62,894 nt of DNA from Acidimicrobiia bacterium (GTDB lineage: Bacteria > Actinomycetota > Acidimicrobiia > Spongiisociales > Spongiisociaceae): NCBI GenBank assembly GCA_009841075.1, contig VXMP01000021.1, forward strand, positions 11,603 to 74,496. The letters are read 5' to 3'. Position 1 is the stretch's first letter. Every line of letters starts with the position of its first letter. This document shows, in pieces, positions 42,084 through 50,849 of the stretch. Both the position numbers and the translations under genes were made by a program. The notes beneath the pieces were generated by a model. The model worked only from the letters and a program-made list of their open reading frames with translations, made no database searches and was not told the DNA's origin.

Positions 42084-42136
42084 TGCGCATTTGATTATGT
42101 CCACTTTGCGCATGGAATTATGTACGTTTTGCGCAT
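42084..42136. repeat. three TGCGCAT repeats at exact 23-bp period upstream of the DUF4143 ATPase
   Basis: TGCGCAT occurs at 42084, 42107 and 42130. The first two full 23-bp units agree at 17 of 23 positions and share ATTATGT in the middle. On the gene's strand each unit offers CATAAT, a -10-like box. This iteron-like array begins 23 bp before the ATPase start codon and is probably its promoter and operator. Confidence 0.75.
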
Positions 42137-42151
42137 CCTGATCGGAGGGAT

Positions 42152-42568
42152 TTAAATGGGTCTCCAGGATCGGATGGTTTCCACCTCTATCACTATCGCC
42201 GGTCCGGGGGGTGGCTGATCTACATATATCGGGTATTTCTCGGCCAGAAGAAGTAGGGCCGAGGTTCGGGCCGGGCCGCTTTCTACGATTCGGGCCTTCC
42301 CGTCCAGCCGGATCCACCAGAGTCGCTCCCAGTCATCGTGGTAGTGGTCCACCAGCACCGATACCCGGGGATTGGATTCGATGTTTCGGATCCGCTTGAG
42401 CCGATGGGTGGTCTTGGGCTTGGCGTCAACGGCGGTATAGATCATTCCGTCCTGGAAGGCGAAGACGATCGGTACGAGATGTACCTGCCCTTTTTCGTCG
42501 ACCGTTCCCAAGGTGGCGGATCGGGCCTCGCCGAGCAGCCGTTGGACTGTTTCCGGTGGGATCGACAT
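42152..42568 (-). CDS. F420-type pyridoxamine-phosphate-oxidase-fold protein
   Basis: A 138-residue split-barrel flavin/deazaflavin protein. LGTVDEKGQVHLVPIVFAF, then LKRIRNIESNPRVSVLVDHY and DDWERLWWIRLDG match the actinobacterial F420-binding PPOX group rather than PdxH. It probably reduces a small molecule using F420H2. The cofactor assignment is from motif resemblance. Divergent from the methyltransferase gene; 90 bp of repeats separate its end from the ATPase start. Confidence 0.82.
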   Translation of the reverse strand: MSIPPETVQRLLGEARSATLGTVDEKGQVHLVPIVFAFQDGMIYTAVDAKPKTTHRLKRIRNIESNPRVSVLVDHYHDDWERLWWIRLDGKARIVESGPARTSALLLLAEKYPIYVDQPPPGPAIVIEVETIRSWRPI

Positions 42569-42610
42569 CAGGGGGTTTCTCCGGGTGACGGAATCGGGTT
42601 TATAGACAGT

Positions 42611-42644
42611 TTGACATATTCGGGTTACATCCTCTTGCTATACG
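42611..42644 (+). promoter_or_regulatory. candidate promoter of the methyltransferase-nif3 operon
   Basis: A perfect -35 TTGACA (42611-42616) stands before an AT-rich TTGCTATACG region. TTGCTA (18-bp spacer) or the overlapping TATACG (22-bp spacer, too long) are the -10 candidates. It lies in the 120-bp gap between the divergent PPOX and methyltransferase genes, and transcription would start shortly before the proposed start codon. Confidence 0.4.
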
Positions 42645-42688
42645 ACTATCGTTACACTCCCAGTGTCCTGACAAAAGGTGAGGAAGGT

Positions 42689-43399
42689 TTGCCCGAAAAT
42701 TTTCTGTGGAAGGGTCGTTTCGGCCCGATGAACCTACTTATATCCGACACTACCTTTCGTCCTTCCACGATCACGACCTTGATCGCCAAGGAGCTGCGCA
42801 TCGACCAGGGCGAGGTGGCGATAGACGTGGGATGCGGATCAGGGGTGCTGGCGATCATCGCCGCCAAACTAGGTGCCAAGCATGTTCACGCCATCGACAA
42901 GAGCCCGGATGTGATCGAGGTGGGCCGGGCCAACGCAGAGAAGAACGATGTGGCGGATCGGATCACCTTCTACCAGGGCGACCTGTTTGAGCCGCTTGAC
43001 GAGAACCTGCAAGCGGACGTGATCATCGGAGACGTGTCCGGCATTCCCGATACCTTGGCGGACGAAAGCGGATGGTTCCCCACCAAAGGCGGCGGCGGAT
43101 CCCGGGGCAGCGAACTTCCCATCCGGATGCTGGAGGAAGCCAGGCGACGACTCAGCTCCGGCGGACGGCTGTTCCTTCCCACCGGGTCACTACAGGACGA
43201 ATCTTCCATTATCGACGCCGCCCGGCGCCTCTACACCCGGGTCAGAAAGCTCACCGAGCGGGCCATACCCCTTCCGAACAAGCTGGCCTCCAGCCAGGTC
43301 CTGTCGGAGCTGGTGGAGCGAGGAGTGGTTCGGATCAGCACCCGAGGCTCACGGTCGCTCTGGGAAGCCCGGGTGTGGGAGGTCTCCGGCCTATCCTGA
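42689..43399 (+). CDS. SAM-dependent methyltransferase (PrmA/HemK-like fold)
   Basis: About 236 residues of Rossmann-type methyltransferase: motif I AIDVGCGSGVLAIIAAKLGA, acidic strand end HAIDKSPDVIEV, and ITFYQGDLFEPL before a GDVSGIPDT region in place of a usual NPPY. The target is unknown. The start is uncertain: TTG 42689 follows GAGGAAGG closely, while ATG 42728 has a weaker site. The open frame extends to 42338 but there overlaps the divergent gene. It precedes nif3 by 67 bp. Confidence 0.78.
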   Translation: MPENFLWKGRFGPMNLLISDTTFRPSTITTLIAKELRIDQGEVAIDVGCGSGVLAIIAAKLGAKHVHAIDKSPDVIEVGRANAEKNDVADRITFYQGDLFEPLDENLQADVIIGDVSGIPDTLADESGWFPTKGGGGSRGSELPIRMLEEARRRLSSGGRLFLPTGSLQDESSIIDAARRLYTRVRKLTERAIPLPNKLASSQVLSELVERGVVRISTRGSRSLWEARVWEVSGLS

Positions 43400-43466
43400 G
43401 CTGCCGGATTTCACTTGAAGATACCCCGAAGAAACAGCCCATTTCCGGCGCGGTGATCCTCTAGGA

Positions 43467-44264
43467 ATGTCCCTCACGGTCGCCGAGATCCTGAAACTGA
43501 TCGACCAGCGAGCGCCGTTCGCCTCGGCGGCGGAATGGGACGCAGTGGGTCTCCAAATCGGCGATCCCTACCGGCCGGTATCGAAGGTAGCGGTAGTCCA
43601 CGAAATCACCGAACGGGTGGTGAAAGAGGTAATAGCAGCCGAAGCTGATCTGGTGGTCACCTACCACCCGCTGGTATTTGAGCCCTTACGTTCGGTAATC
43701 GCCGGACCAGGCCAGAAGGGTCGAGCCTTTGCCCTTTTGGAGGCGAGGATTGCGGTGGTGGCGGTGCACACCAACTGGGATACCGCCCCCGGCGGAACAT
43801 CGGATTCGCTGGCCGCCGCGTTGGATATCCGCTCTACCGACCCATTCGCCTCGGCCACAACCGGCTCGGGAGAGACCCAATGGTTCGGCCGGTGCGGTCG
43901 GTTCGGCGGCACGGTAGGAGATCTGGTGGATTTGGTTAGGCAGCGGCTAGGTAACCGTGTCAGGGTGTCGGAGCCCCAGGAAGATCGGGTTCTAGGACGG
44001 GTGGCGGTGCTGCCTGGAGCAGGCGGTTCGTACTCCCAGGAGGCTCTTTTGGCCGGAGCGGACGCCTATGTCACCGGAGATGTGGCCCACCATCAGGCCC
44101 GCCTGCTCGCCGACAACGGGGTGGTGGTAGTAGATGCCGGACATACCCCCACCGAACGCCCCGGCATAAAGGCGCTAGGTTCTTTTATGGCCGAAATCTC
44201 GGGCGAGGTTATCGATCTGGTCGGTGTAGACGACGATCCTTGGGAGTGGGAATGGAAGGGATAG
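43467..44264 (+). CDS. Nif3-like dinuclear metal protein (DUF34)
   Basis: A 265-residue NIF3 family protein, sometimes labelled GTP cyclohydrolase 1 type 2. Metal-binding His residues appear in VVTYHPLVFE, AVHTNWD and, near the C-terminus, GDVAHHQAR and DAGHTPTE. AEWDAVGLQIGD near the start is the family signature. Biochemical role unresolved; a metal-related or metallochaperone role has been proposed for the family. It overlaps the zinc-ribbon gene by 13 bp, a very common actinobacterial pairing. Confidence 0.92.
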   Translation: MSLTVAEILKLIDQRAPFASAAEWDAVGLQIGDPYRPVSKVAVVHEITERVVKEVIAAEADLVVTYHPLVFEPLRSVIAGPGQKGRAFALLEARIAVVAVHTNWDTAPGGTSDSLAAALDIRSTDPFASATTGSGETQWFGRCGRFGGTVGDLVDLVRQRLGNRVRVSEPQEDRVLGRVAVLPGAGGSYSQEALLAGADAYVTGDVAHHQARLLADNGVVVVDAGHTPTERPGIKALGSFMAEISGEVIDLVGVDDDPWEWEWKG

Positions 44265-44962
44265 CAGTCTTTTCGAACCTGCTGGAATTGCAGCAGATCG
44301 ACTCGAAAATCGATCGGCTGGTCGAGGACCGTCGCACCCTACCCGAATTGCTCGAACACCATCAGGCCGCCACCGCTGCCCAAGAAGCCCAAACCGCCCA
44401 CTCGGAGGCGGCCGCCCGGCTGCATGAAGTCGACCGCGCCATGACCCGGATCGACGACGAGCTGGCCATCACAGAGCAAAAGCACCGAGCGCAGGAAAGG
44501 CGACTTTTCGCCGGGGGGATGACGGCGCGGGAAGCCGACCATTTGCGTATGGAGGTGCGGCAGCTCGGCAACCAAGTCTCGGAGATGGAAGACGAGATGC
44601 TGGGGTTGTTGGAGCAGCGGGACCTGCTCGACGAGCAGGAAGGGTCGGCCCAAGAGAAGGCCTCGGCCGCCCGAAAAGAGGAGCAACGCCTAGCCGGCCT
44701 GGTGACCAGGCTGTTGGCCGATATAGACGCCGGCCTATCCCATTTTCGACAACAGAGGGCAGACGCCGTTGAGGAAGTGGAACCCGGCCTGCTCAGACGC
44801 TATCAAAACCTGCGGGAGCGCCGGGGCGGGGTGGTGGTAGGCGAGCTGGACGGACGGATCTGTGGGGTCTGTCATCTGCAGATGTCGGTGGCCGAACACG
44901 AAGAGGTAATCCAAGAGGCCGTTCCCCAGTGCATCCACTGCGCCGCCATCCTCTGCCTCTAA
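44252..44962 (+). CDS. coiled-coil C4 zinc-ribbon protein
   Basis: A 236-residue protein with a long helical coiled-coil (about 10-180, rich in Glu, Arg, Gln and Leu) and a C-terminal zinc ribbon (CGVCHLQM ... CIHCAAIL). This matches the CT398/DUF164-type family. ATG 44252, inside the end of nif3, fits the family start; an earlier GTG in frame would only add four residues. Some members affect flagellar or nucleic-acid processes, but function here is unknown. Likely co-translated with nif3. Confidence 0.88.
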   Translation: MEGIAVFSNLLELQQIDSKIDRLVEDRRTLPELLEHHQAATAAQEAQTAHSEAAARLHEVDRAMTRIDDELAITEQKHRAQERRLFAGGMTAREADHLRMEVRQLGNQVSEMEDEMLGLLEQRDLLDEQEGSAQEKASAARKEEQRLAGLVTRLLADIDAGLSHFRQQRADAVEEVEPGLLRRYQNLRERRGGVVVGELDGRICGVCHLQMSVAEHEEVIQEAVPQCIHCAAILCL

Positions 44963-44995
44963 CTGTCGGGACCAGGTTTTCGTTCGGGTTCTTCG

Positions 44996-45496
44996 ATGCT
45001 TTTCTGGCACCTGGGCGGAGCGATAGCCGTCTTTCGCATTGTGTTCAAGGACCCGTCCGCCGATATACGATTTCTGGCATCGGGAGCCTTGCTGCCCGAC
45101 CTCTTCGAGCTGGTAGTGGGAGGGATGGCAACCTCCGGAACCTCGTACCTGATCCGGTTTCTAGGCCATTCCCTGCTCTTCTGCCTGGCGATTCTGATCG
45201 GCACCCTGGTATTCACCCGCCGTCCCACGCCCGCCAGAAGGAGGGGGGCTTTGTTGGTGGTAGGGGTGATACTGCATCTGGTGTTCGACCTGTTCTGGAT
45301 CAGGCCGGGTCTGCTGTTCTGGCCGCTGTTGGGGTGGGAACCAAACCCTCCGGTGACAGACTGGGCGATTTCCATCGGGTCGGTCGGCGGTGAGCTGGTC
45401 GGATTGATCTATTTGACCTGGTTGGCGTACAAAGCCCGACTGGGAAATGCAGAAAACCTCCGTACCCTCCTGAAACAGGGCCGACTCCATGCCTAG
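44996..45496 (+). CDS. membrane-bound metal-dependent hydrolase-like protein
   Basis: A 166-residue protein with four or so membrane helices. A metal-ligand-like set is spread along it (Asp in SGALLPDLFE, His in RFLGHSLLF, His and Asp in LHLVFDLFW), reminiscent of YdjM/DUF457 inner-membrane putative hydrolases. Substrate unknown. It follows the zinc-ribbon gene by 33 bp on the same strand and is probably the last gene of that operon. Confidence 0.65.
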   Translation: MLFWHLGGAIAVFRIVFKDPSADIRFLASGALLPDLFELVVGGMATSGTSYLIRFLGHSLLFCLAILIGTLVFTRRPTPARRRGALLVVGVILHLVFDLFWIRPGLLFWPLLGWEPNPPVTDWAISIGSVGGELVGLIYLTWLAYKARLGNAENLRTLLKQGRLHA

Positions 45497-45614
45497 CCCT
45501 CGCAACACTTGAAACCACTAATTGTGGGCGGATTTGGTTGACCCTCTCAAAATTTTTTGAAATACATCTTGTTATCGGGGTTTTTTGTCCTACACGACTT
45601 ATAAAATTGTTCCT

Positions 45615-48600
45615 ATGAATAAAACAGATCACACCGAAACCGGCCTCACGGATCATTCCGGGCTTTACGAAACCATCAACTTCCACGGCGAAGACCCCAT
45701 TCGCGCCGCCGAAGGCAACCCCCAAGGAGGCCGGACCAAAGCCGGGGCAATCAGTAATTCGTGGGTAGGCTGGGGATCACCCGACCAGGATAGGCCCTTG
45801 CCCCAACCATCTATCAACCCTGATGAGCATCTGGCAATGTGCCGTAAGTACGCCCGGCGCATATTGGACCGTTACCAAGTAGGGGAAAAGGAGGCCGAAA
45901 CCCGTTCCGCCATAAGAGACTTCCTGGTTTCCACCGGGATGGTAAATGCTTCTGAGGTGAGGGAGGAATACCCACCTTCTAAAAGCGCCGGTGGACAAGC
46001 CGTGGACCTGGTGGCCGGAGAGTCCTTTTTTGAGATCAAGGTAAGGATCAGCGCCCTCGACGGCTTCCAGCCGCACCCCGACCATGTGGGCCAGCTGGAC
46101 GGGTATTTGAAGGAATCAGAGCTGGAAGGGCGGGTTCGTACCGGAATACTTACCGACGGCAAGTATTGGTTGCTCCGCAAACCGGGTATGAGTGGCATCA
46201 GGACGGAGGCACCCTACGGATTCGAGTTGGAAAACCCGAATCAAGGATTGGCTCTGTTCGAATGGCTTCGTGAACAAATTGTTACTTCGCCCGACCCTTA
46301 CCCACCTACCTCGGATGAAATCCTTCGCCATTTCGGCCCGAACACCATCCCCTATCAAACAGACATCGACGGACTAACCGAAGTCTACAAGACCTACGCC
46401 GACGATCCGACAGTGAAGGTAAAGCGTCGGCTATGGGAAGACCTTCTCAAAGCCGCGTTAGGTGAGATAGAGGACACCCCCGAAGGCCTGGACCGTCTGT
46501 TCGTGCGTCATACCTACCTCGGAGCAACGATCAGCATGATCCTCCAGGCCTCCTTCGGAATACCGATAGAAGAATTGGCGGCAAATAACCCGACCGACCT
46601 TTTGGCAGGGAGGCAATTCCGTCAATCCACCCTGGTGGTGGGGGTTATCGAATCCGATTTTTTCGGATGGCCCGGCGAATCGGAAGAGGGCAGGCTTTGG
46701 TTGAGACGGCTTGCGGACCGAGTAGCGGGGTTTGATTGGGAAAACCCGCCCGGAGATGTGGCGTCGGTGCTTTACCAAACGGTGATCCCGCCGGAAGAGC
46801 GCGCCAAGTTGGGTGAGTACTACACCCCCGACTGGCTGGCCAGAGAAATGGTACGCGAGCTGGTGGATGATCCCCTTGGCCAAACCGTCCTCGACCCGGC
46901 CTGCGGTTCAGGGGCGTTTCTCGCTCAAGCGATCTCCCATTTCACTGAGTCGGCGCGTACGGCCCAAATCGAGGCTCCTCAAGCATTGGACAAGCTCACC
47001 GGTGCGGTAATAGGAATCGATATACACCCGGCGGCGGTGCATCTCGCCCGAGCCGCCTGGGTGCTGGCGGCCAAGTCTCTGATCCAAGAGGCCCGCGAGC
47101 AAGGCCATAGTGGGTCGATTACCGTACCCGTATATTTGGGCGACTCCTTGCAGCTCCTGTATCGCAGCGACGACCTGTTCGCAGAACACTCTGTGACCAT
47201 CGACGTTGGTAACGAATCAAACACCCAATTGGTTTTCCCACGACGAATCGTCGAGCAAGCCGACCGGTTCGACCAGCTGATGACCAAGATAGCCGACACA
47301 GTAGAACACGGCTACGACCCCACCGCCGCACTAGGCAACATCACCGACCCGTCCGAGCGAGACACCCTGGTCGACACCATCCAAGCCATGCAGCACCTGC
47401 ACTCAGAAGGTCGTAACCATATTTGGGCTTACTACACCCGCAACCTGGTCCGCCCGGTGGCTATAGCCAACCGCAAGGTGGACGTGATCCTGGGTAATCC
47501 ACCCTGGATCGCCTACAACAAGACAGTGAGCACCCTCCGTAGCGAATTGAGAAGGTTAAGCCAAGACCAGTACGGAATTTGGAAGGGCGGACATTACGCG
47601 ACTCATCAGGATGTGGCCGGCCTCTTTTACGCTCGCAGCGTGGACCTCTATCTGAAACCGGATGGGGTGATTGGCATGGTCATGCCCCATAACACCCTTA
47701 TGGGCGGCCAATACGAAAAATGGCGAACCGGGCGATGGAAAGGGCCCGGTCAGACAATTCGGGTCGACTTTTCCGATAGAAATTGGTGGGATCTGGAACC
47801 ACTGGAGCCCAACACCTTTTTCCCCATCCCGGCCTGCGTTGTATTCGCCCGATTTGAAGGCTACTCCGGCGATAGGGCCAGTGCGCTCTCTCAAAAGGTA
47901 ACGCGCTGGACCGGACCCGCCGGCTCGGATGACATCTACCGATTCACAATAACTTTGCCACTCCTCTCTGATAAGGAGTCCCCCTATAAGAAACTTTCTC
48001 GTCAAGGTGCCACCATCACCCCTAGGCGACTGTTCTTTGTTGACGAAGTTCCCAACCCCACTATTCTCCCTGCCCCCGAAGTTATCACGGTCAGACCCCG
48101 CTACAGCCCCTACGACAGGCCACCTTGGAACACCCTTGACCTAACCACAATAACCAACCGGCCCTACGAAAGATCACACCTCTTCGACGTCTACCTGGGC
48201 GAATCCGTCGCCCCTTACATTTTGTTAGAACCCCTTCAAGCATTATTGCCGGTGAAACAGATCAAATACACCATCCCCGCCAAGGACGACGGGGTGGGAG
48301 GAATAGATATGGTGGATCTGAAATCCGCTATGCGGAGAAGGTGGGAAGCCATCAGCCATATCTGGGACGAAAACAAAACCGCCGCCAACCGGTTGAACCT
48401 GTTGCAACAGTTGGACTACTACGGCAAACTGTCCGCCCAACTGGAATGGATGCGCCAACCCGGCGGCCGGCCCATCCGGATCGTTTATACCACCTCCGGC
48501 TTCCCAACGGCGGCAATGGTCGAAAACGAGGCGGCGGTCATAGACACAAGCCTTTATTGGATCAAATGCACAGATAATTATGAAGGCTATTATTTATTAA

Positions 48601-48920
48601 GTATAATAAACAGCAAAATTTTATTGGAGCTTGTCAAATGGCTAATGCCCAAAGGGCAGTTTGGGGCTCGACACCTACACAAGCACCTCTGGAAACTACC
48701 CATCCCAAAATACAGCCCTGACCACCCTCTCCACCGCCAGATTTCAGAAGCGGGGCGGGCCGCAGCGGTTGGGGTTGCTCAGCAGATGACCCGACTCCGT
48801 GAAGAAAGGGAGCAGGTTTCGATGACCATCGCCCGCCAGGAAATACGTGGATGGCTGACCACTTCCCGTGAAGGCCTGACCGTGGAAGAGCTGGTCGAGG
48901 AACTCTTAGTCGCCGGGTAG
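45615..48920 (+). CDS. single-chain restriction-modification-like nuclease/N6-adenine methyltransferase
   Basis: About 1101 residues. The N-terminal part (about 70-190) has a PD-(D/E)xK-like nuclease core with VDLVAG and FFEIKV. The central methyltransferase has motif I VLDPACGSGAFLAQA and motif IV ILGNPPWIAY (N6-adenine type); the C-terminal part (about 750-1090) looks like target recognition. This is the layout of type IIG or BREX PglX-like enzymes. No BREX partners are present, so a stand-alone enzyme is more likely. ATG 45615 is preferred to the TTG at 45585. The upstream region and the recognition part have AT-rich patches (near 48590), consistent with transfer. Confidence 0.85.
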   Translation: MNKTDHTETGLTDHSGLYETINFHGEDPIRAAEGNPQGGRTKAGAISNSWVGWGSPDQDRPLPQPSINPDEHLAMCRKYARRILDRYQVGEKEAETRSAIRDFLVSTGMVNASEVREEYPPSKSAGGQAVDLVAGESFFEIKVRISALDGFQPHPDHVGQLDGYLKESELEGRVRTGILTDGKYWLLRKPGMSGIRTEAPYGFELENPNQGLALFEWLREQIVTSPDPYPPTSDEILRHFGPNTIPYQTDIDGLTEVYKTYADDPTVKVKRRLWEDLLKAALGEIEDTPEGLDRLFVRHTYLGATISMILQASFGIPIEELAANNPTDLLAGRQFRQSTLVVGVIESDFFGWPGESEEGRLWLRRLADRVAGFDWENPPGDVASVLYQTVIPPEERAKLGEYYTPDWLAREMVRELVDDPLGQTVLDPACGSGAFLAQAISHFTESARTAQIEAPQALDKLTGAVIGIDIHPAAVHLARAAWVLAAKSLIQEAREQGHSGSITVPVYLGDSLQLLYRSDDLFAEHSVTIDVGNESNTQLVFPRRIVEQADRFDQLMTKIADTVEHGYDPTAALGNITDPSERDTLVDTIQAMQHLHSEGRNHIWAYYTRNLVRPVAIANRKVDVILGNPPWIAYNKTVSTLRSELRRLSQDQYGIWKGGHYATHQDVAGLFYARSVDLYLKPDGVIGMVMPHNTLMGGQYEKWRTGRWKGPGQTIRVDFSDRNWWDLEPLEPNTFFPIPACVVFARFEGYSGDRASALSQKVTRWTGPAGSDDIYRFTITLPLLSDKESPYKKLSRQGATITPRRLFFVDEVPNPTILPAPEVITVRPRYSPYDRPPWNTLDLTTITNRPYERSHLFDVYLGESVAPYILLEPLQALLPVKQIKYTIPAKDDGVGGIDMVDLKSAMRRRWEAISHIWDENKTAANRLNLLQQLDYYGKLSAQLEWMRQPGGRPIRIVYTTSGFPTAAMVENEAAVIDTSLYWIKCTDNYEGYYLLSIINSKILLELVKWLMPKGQFGARHLHKHLWKLPIPKYSPDHPLHRQISEAGRAAAVGVAQQMTRLREEREQVSMTIARQEIRGWLTTSREGLTVEELVEELLVAG

Positions 48921-48979
48921 CGGCAACCGGGTTTTCACGTTGTAAGGGTCTGATTACCGGTTGAGAACAGAGCGGTTTT

Positions 48980-49225
48980 CTTACCCCCTTACCTGATGAG
49001 GCGGTTGCGCAGACTCCGGTTGAGCCCCGTCACTCGGCCCGTCTGCTTAGGGCCAGGGACCTGACCGACCGGACGGTTCTGGATCTTCCCGACCTGTTGG
49101 GGCCCTACGACCTGGTGGTGGTCAACGAGACCAAGGTACGGGCGGCTCGTCTCCACGGTCGCCGAGAGCCCACCGGTGGACGGGTCGAGTTGTTGTTGCT
49201 GGAACGGGTCGGGGAACGCCGGCAG
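48980..49225 (+). pseudogene. queA: queA N-terminal fragment
   Basis: About 80 codons in frame from 48980 read as the QueA N-terminus: LPDEAVAQTPVEPR, then LPDLLGPYDLVVVNETKVRAARLHGR and GGRVELLLLER. QueA (S-adenosylmethionine:tRNA ribosyltransferase-isomerase, about 340 residues) normally continues through PTAGLHFT and later motifs, none of which are found. No start codon precedes the fragment in frame. It is a broken relic, so queuosine synthesis is either lost or served by another copy. Confidence 0.75.
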
Positions 49226-49530
49226 CTTGGCACGTCCCGCCCGCCGTCTCCGACCTCGAATGGGACTTCTATAAGAACAATGGCTCCGATCTGGTACGGA
49301 TCAACGTCAGTCCCTCCGAACATCCGGTCTACGACACCAAGGGCGATCAGGAGATCTTTGGCACCGCACCCCGGTGGGCACTATTTCGGTCACCGACCGT
49401 AGGGAACTGGAAAGAATCATCGCCGGACGCCGGTGACATCCGGTCCGCCTGCCTGACCTCGCTCTGGAGGAGCAAACCCTCTTCTGTGGAGTGGGCTTCT
49501 GCCGTAAGCCTTCCACATGGGTCGCTATAG
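49213..49530 (+). other. patchwork of coding-like fragments
   Basis: After the queA relic the frame shifts. One frame reads AWHVPPAVSDLEWDFYKNNG, then SDLVRINVSPSEHPVYDTKG (to about 49420). Another reads TISVTDRRELERIIAGRR and stops, and a third reads LEEQTLFCGVGFCRKPSTW (to about 49515). These stretches look like decayed protein sequence rather than random DNA, but I cannot name their families. The segment ends where the cobalamin riboswitch begins. Confidence 0.45.
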
Positions 49531-49534
49531 TGTT

Positions 49535-49660
49535 TATTGGTCCGGGTTGACAGCCGGATGCTATGGAGACCAGCGAAGTCCGGTGCGAGTCCGGCGCTGT
49601 CCCGCAACTGTCAAGCCTCACCACCGGTGAGGACGAGCCAGGTCGCCTGATCCATGGTCA
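49535..49660 (+). ncRNA. cobalamin (B12) riboswitch
   Basis: The conserved core is clear: GCCGG, then AGTCCGGTGCGAGTCCGGCG followed by CTGTCCCGCAACTGT, and a B12 box GAGCCAGGTCGCCTG near 49635-49649. This RNA binds adenosylcobalamin-type ligands and shuts down the genes behind it. Those are a B12-type importer and a cobalamin adenosyltransferase, as expected. Confidence 0.95.
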
Positions 49661-49733
49661 CGTATCAGCTCTCGGAGGAAGGGTTGCTCGTGTTGGGTTT
49701 CCCGATTTTGAAGAACCCTGACCGATCTCTCTT

Positions 49734-49760
49734 CATCCTCCCTAAAGCATTAGGAGGATG
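49734..49760 (+). promoter_or_regulatory. Shine-Dalgarno-sequestering hairpin of the B12 riboswitch
   Basis: CATCCTCCCTAA pairs with TTAGGAGGATG around a 4-nt AGCA loop, with one bulged C. The right arm contains AGGAGG (49752-49757), the ribosome-binding site of the gene starting at 49763. No T-run follows. This indicates translational control: ligand binding would free the hairpin to hide the ribosome site. Confidence 0.75.
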
Positions 49761-49762
49761 TC

Positions 49763-50845
49763 ATGCGACGACTAAAAGGATCGTTGCTGCTTGTAATGGT
49801 GCTGCTCATAGCGGCTGCCTGCGGAGAGGATTCGTCCTCTGGCCTGCCTGAGGGGACCCAGCCGACCACCGACCAGGTTTCTACCACTACCACCGTTCCC
49901 GCCACCACGACCGAAGTAACCACCCCCACAACTGCCCCTACCACAACCACGGTGGCCCCCACTACCACTACAGAAGCCACCACAACTACTACCACATCCC
50001 CAACAACCACTACCACCACCGAAGTGGCGGCGTTTCCGGTTACGGTGGCCGGGGTTGAGATACCCGGTCGGCCGGAAGCGATCGTGTCGCTGTCCCCTAC
50101 CGCCACCGAGATGCTGTATGGGGTGGGTGCGGGAGCCCAGGTGGTTGCGGTGGATGATTTTTCCAACTATCCGCCCGAAGCGCCGATGACCGACCTGAGC
50201 GGGTTTCGTCCTAACCTGGAGGCCATAGCCGAATACAGTCCGGATTTGGTGGTCATGTCGGGCAACCCCGACGAGATCGTCTCCGGCTTGGAGGCGCTGG
50301 GGATTCCCACCTTGGTCCATAGCGCCGCCCTGAGCCTGGAGGATGCCTACCAGCAGATGCGGCAGGTGGGTGCCGCCACGGGCCACTCTGAAGAGGCCGA
50401 GGCGCTGGTTACCTCCCTGCAGGAAGAGATCACCGAGATGGTCTCCCGATACGAGGATATCGGCCAGGGCTTGACGTTCTACCATGAGATTTCCAACGAC
50501 TTCTTCTCCGCCACGTCCGGTACCTTCATCGGGGCCGTATACGGGTTGTTCGGCCTGGAAAACATTGCCGACGCCGCCGATCCCGACGGTTTCGGATACC
50601 CGCAACTATCTGCGGAGTACATCCTTGAATCCGACCCGGACCTCATCTTCTACGGCTGCGCGGTCTGGTGCGGCACCACCGCCGAGTCGATAGCGGAAAG
50701 GCCAGGATGGAACGAACTCAGCGCAGTGGGTAATGGACTCCTTTTTGAGGTGGACGACGACCTGTCCAGCCGATGGGGTCCCAGGCTGATCGAGTTTGTG
50801 AGGATTATCAGCCACACCCTGGAGCAGGTAACCAACCAAGGCTGA
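49763..50845 (+). CDS. btuF: cobalamin-type ABC transporter substrate-binding lipoprotein
   Basis: A 360-residue lipoprotein. The lipobox is LIAAAC, with the lipidated Cys at about residue 20. A long Thr-rich linker (about 35-90) then leads to a periplasmic-binding fold of class III (VSLSPTATEMLYGVGAGAQVVAVDD, DLVVMSGNPDEIVSGLEALG). It should capture a corrinoid outside the membrane and pass it to the permease. It stands first behind the B12 riboswitch, 4 bp before btuC. The gene symbol is given from context; siderophore-binding relatives share the fold. Confidence 0.88.
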   Translation: MRRLKGSLLLVMVLLIAAACGEDSSSGLPEGTQPTTDQVSTTTTVPATTTEVTTPTTAPTTTTVAPTTTTEATTTTTTSPTTTTTTEVAAFPVTVAGVEIPGRPEAIVSLSPTATEMLYGVGAGAQVVAVDDFSNYPPEAPMTDLSGFRPNLEAIAEYSPDLVVMSGNPDEIVSGLEALGIPTLVHSAALSLEDAYQQMRQVGAATGHSEEAEALVTSLQEEITEMVSRYEDIGQGLTFYHEISNDFFSATSGTFIGAVYGLFGLENIADAADPDGFGYPQLSAEYILESDPDLIFYGCAVWCGTTAESIAERPGWNELSAVGNGLLFEVDDDLSSRWGPRLIEFVRIISHTLEQVTNQG

Positions 50846-50849
50846 ACCA

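Noticed and set aside
45615-48920. BREX system with PglX
   Set aside because: No brxA, brxB, brxC, pglZ or brxL candidates occur nearby; a single-chain enzyme explains the gene better.
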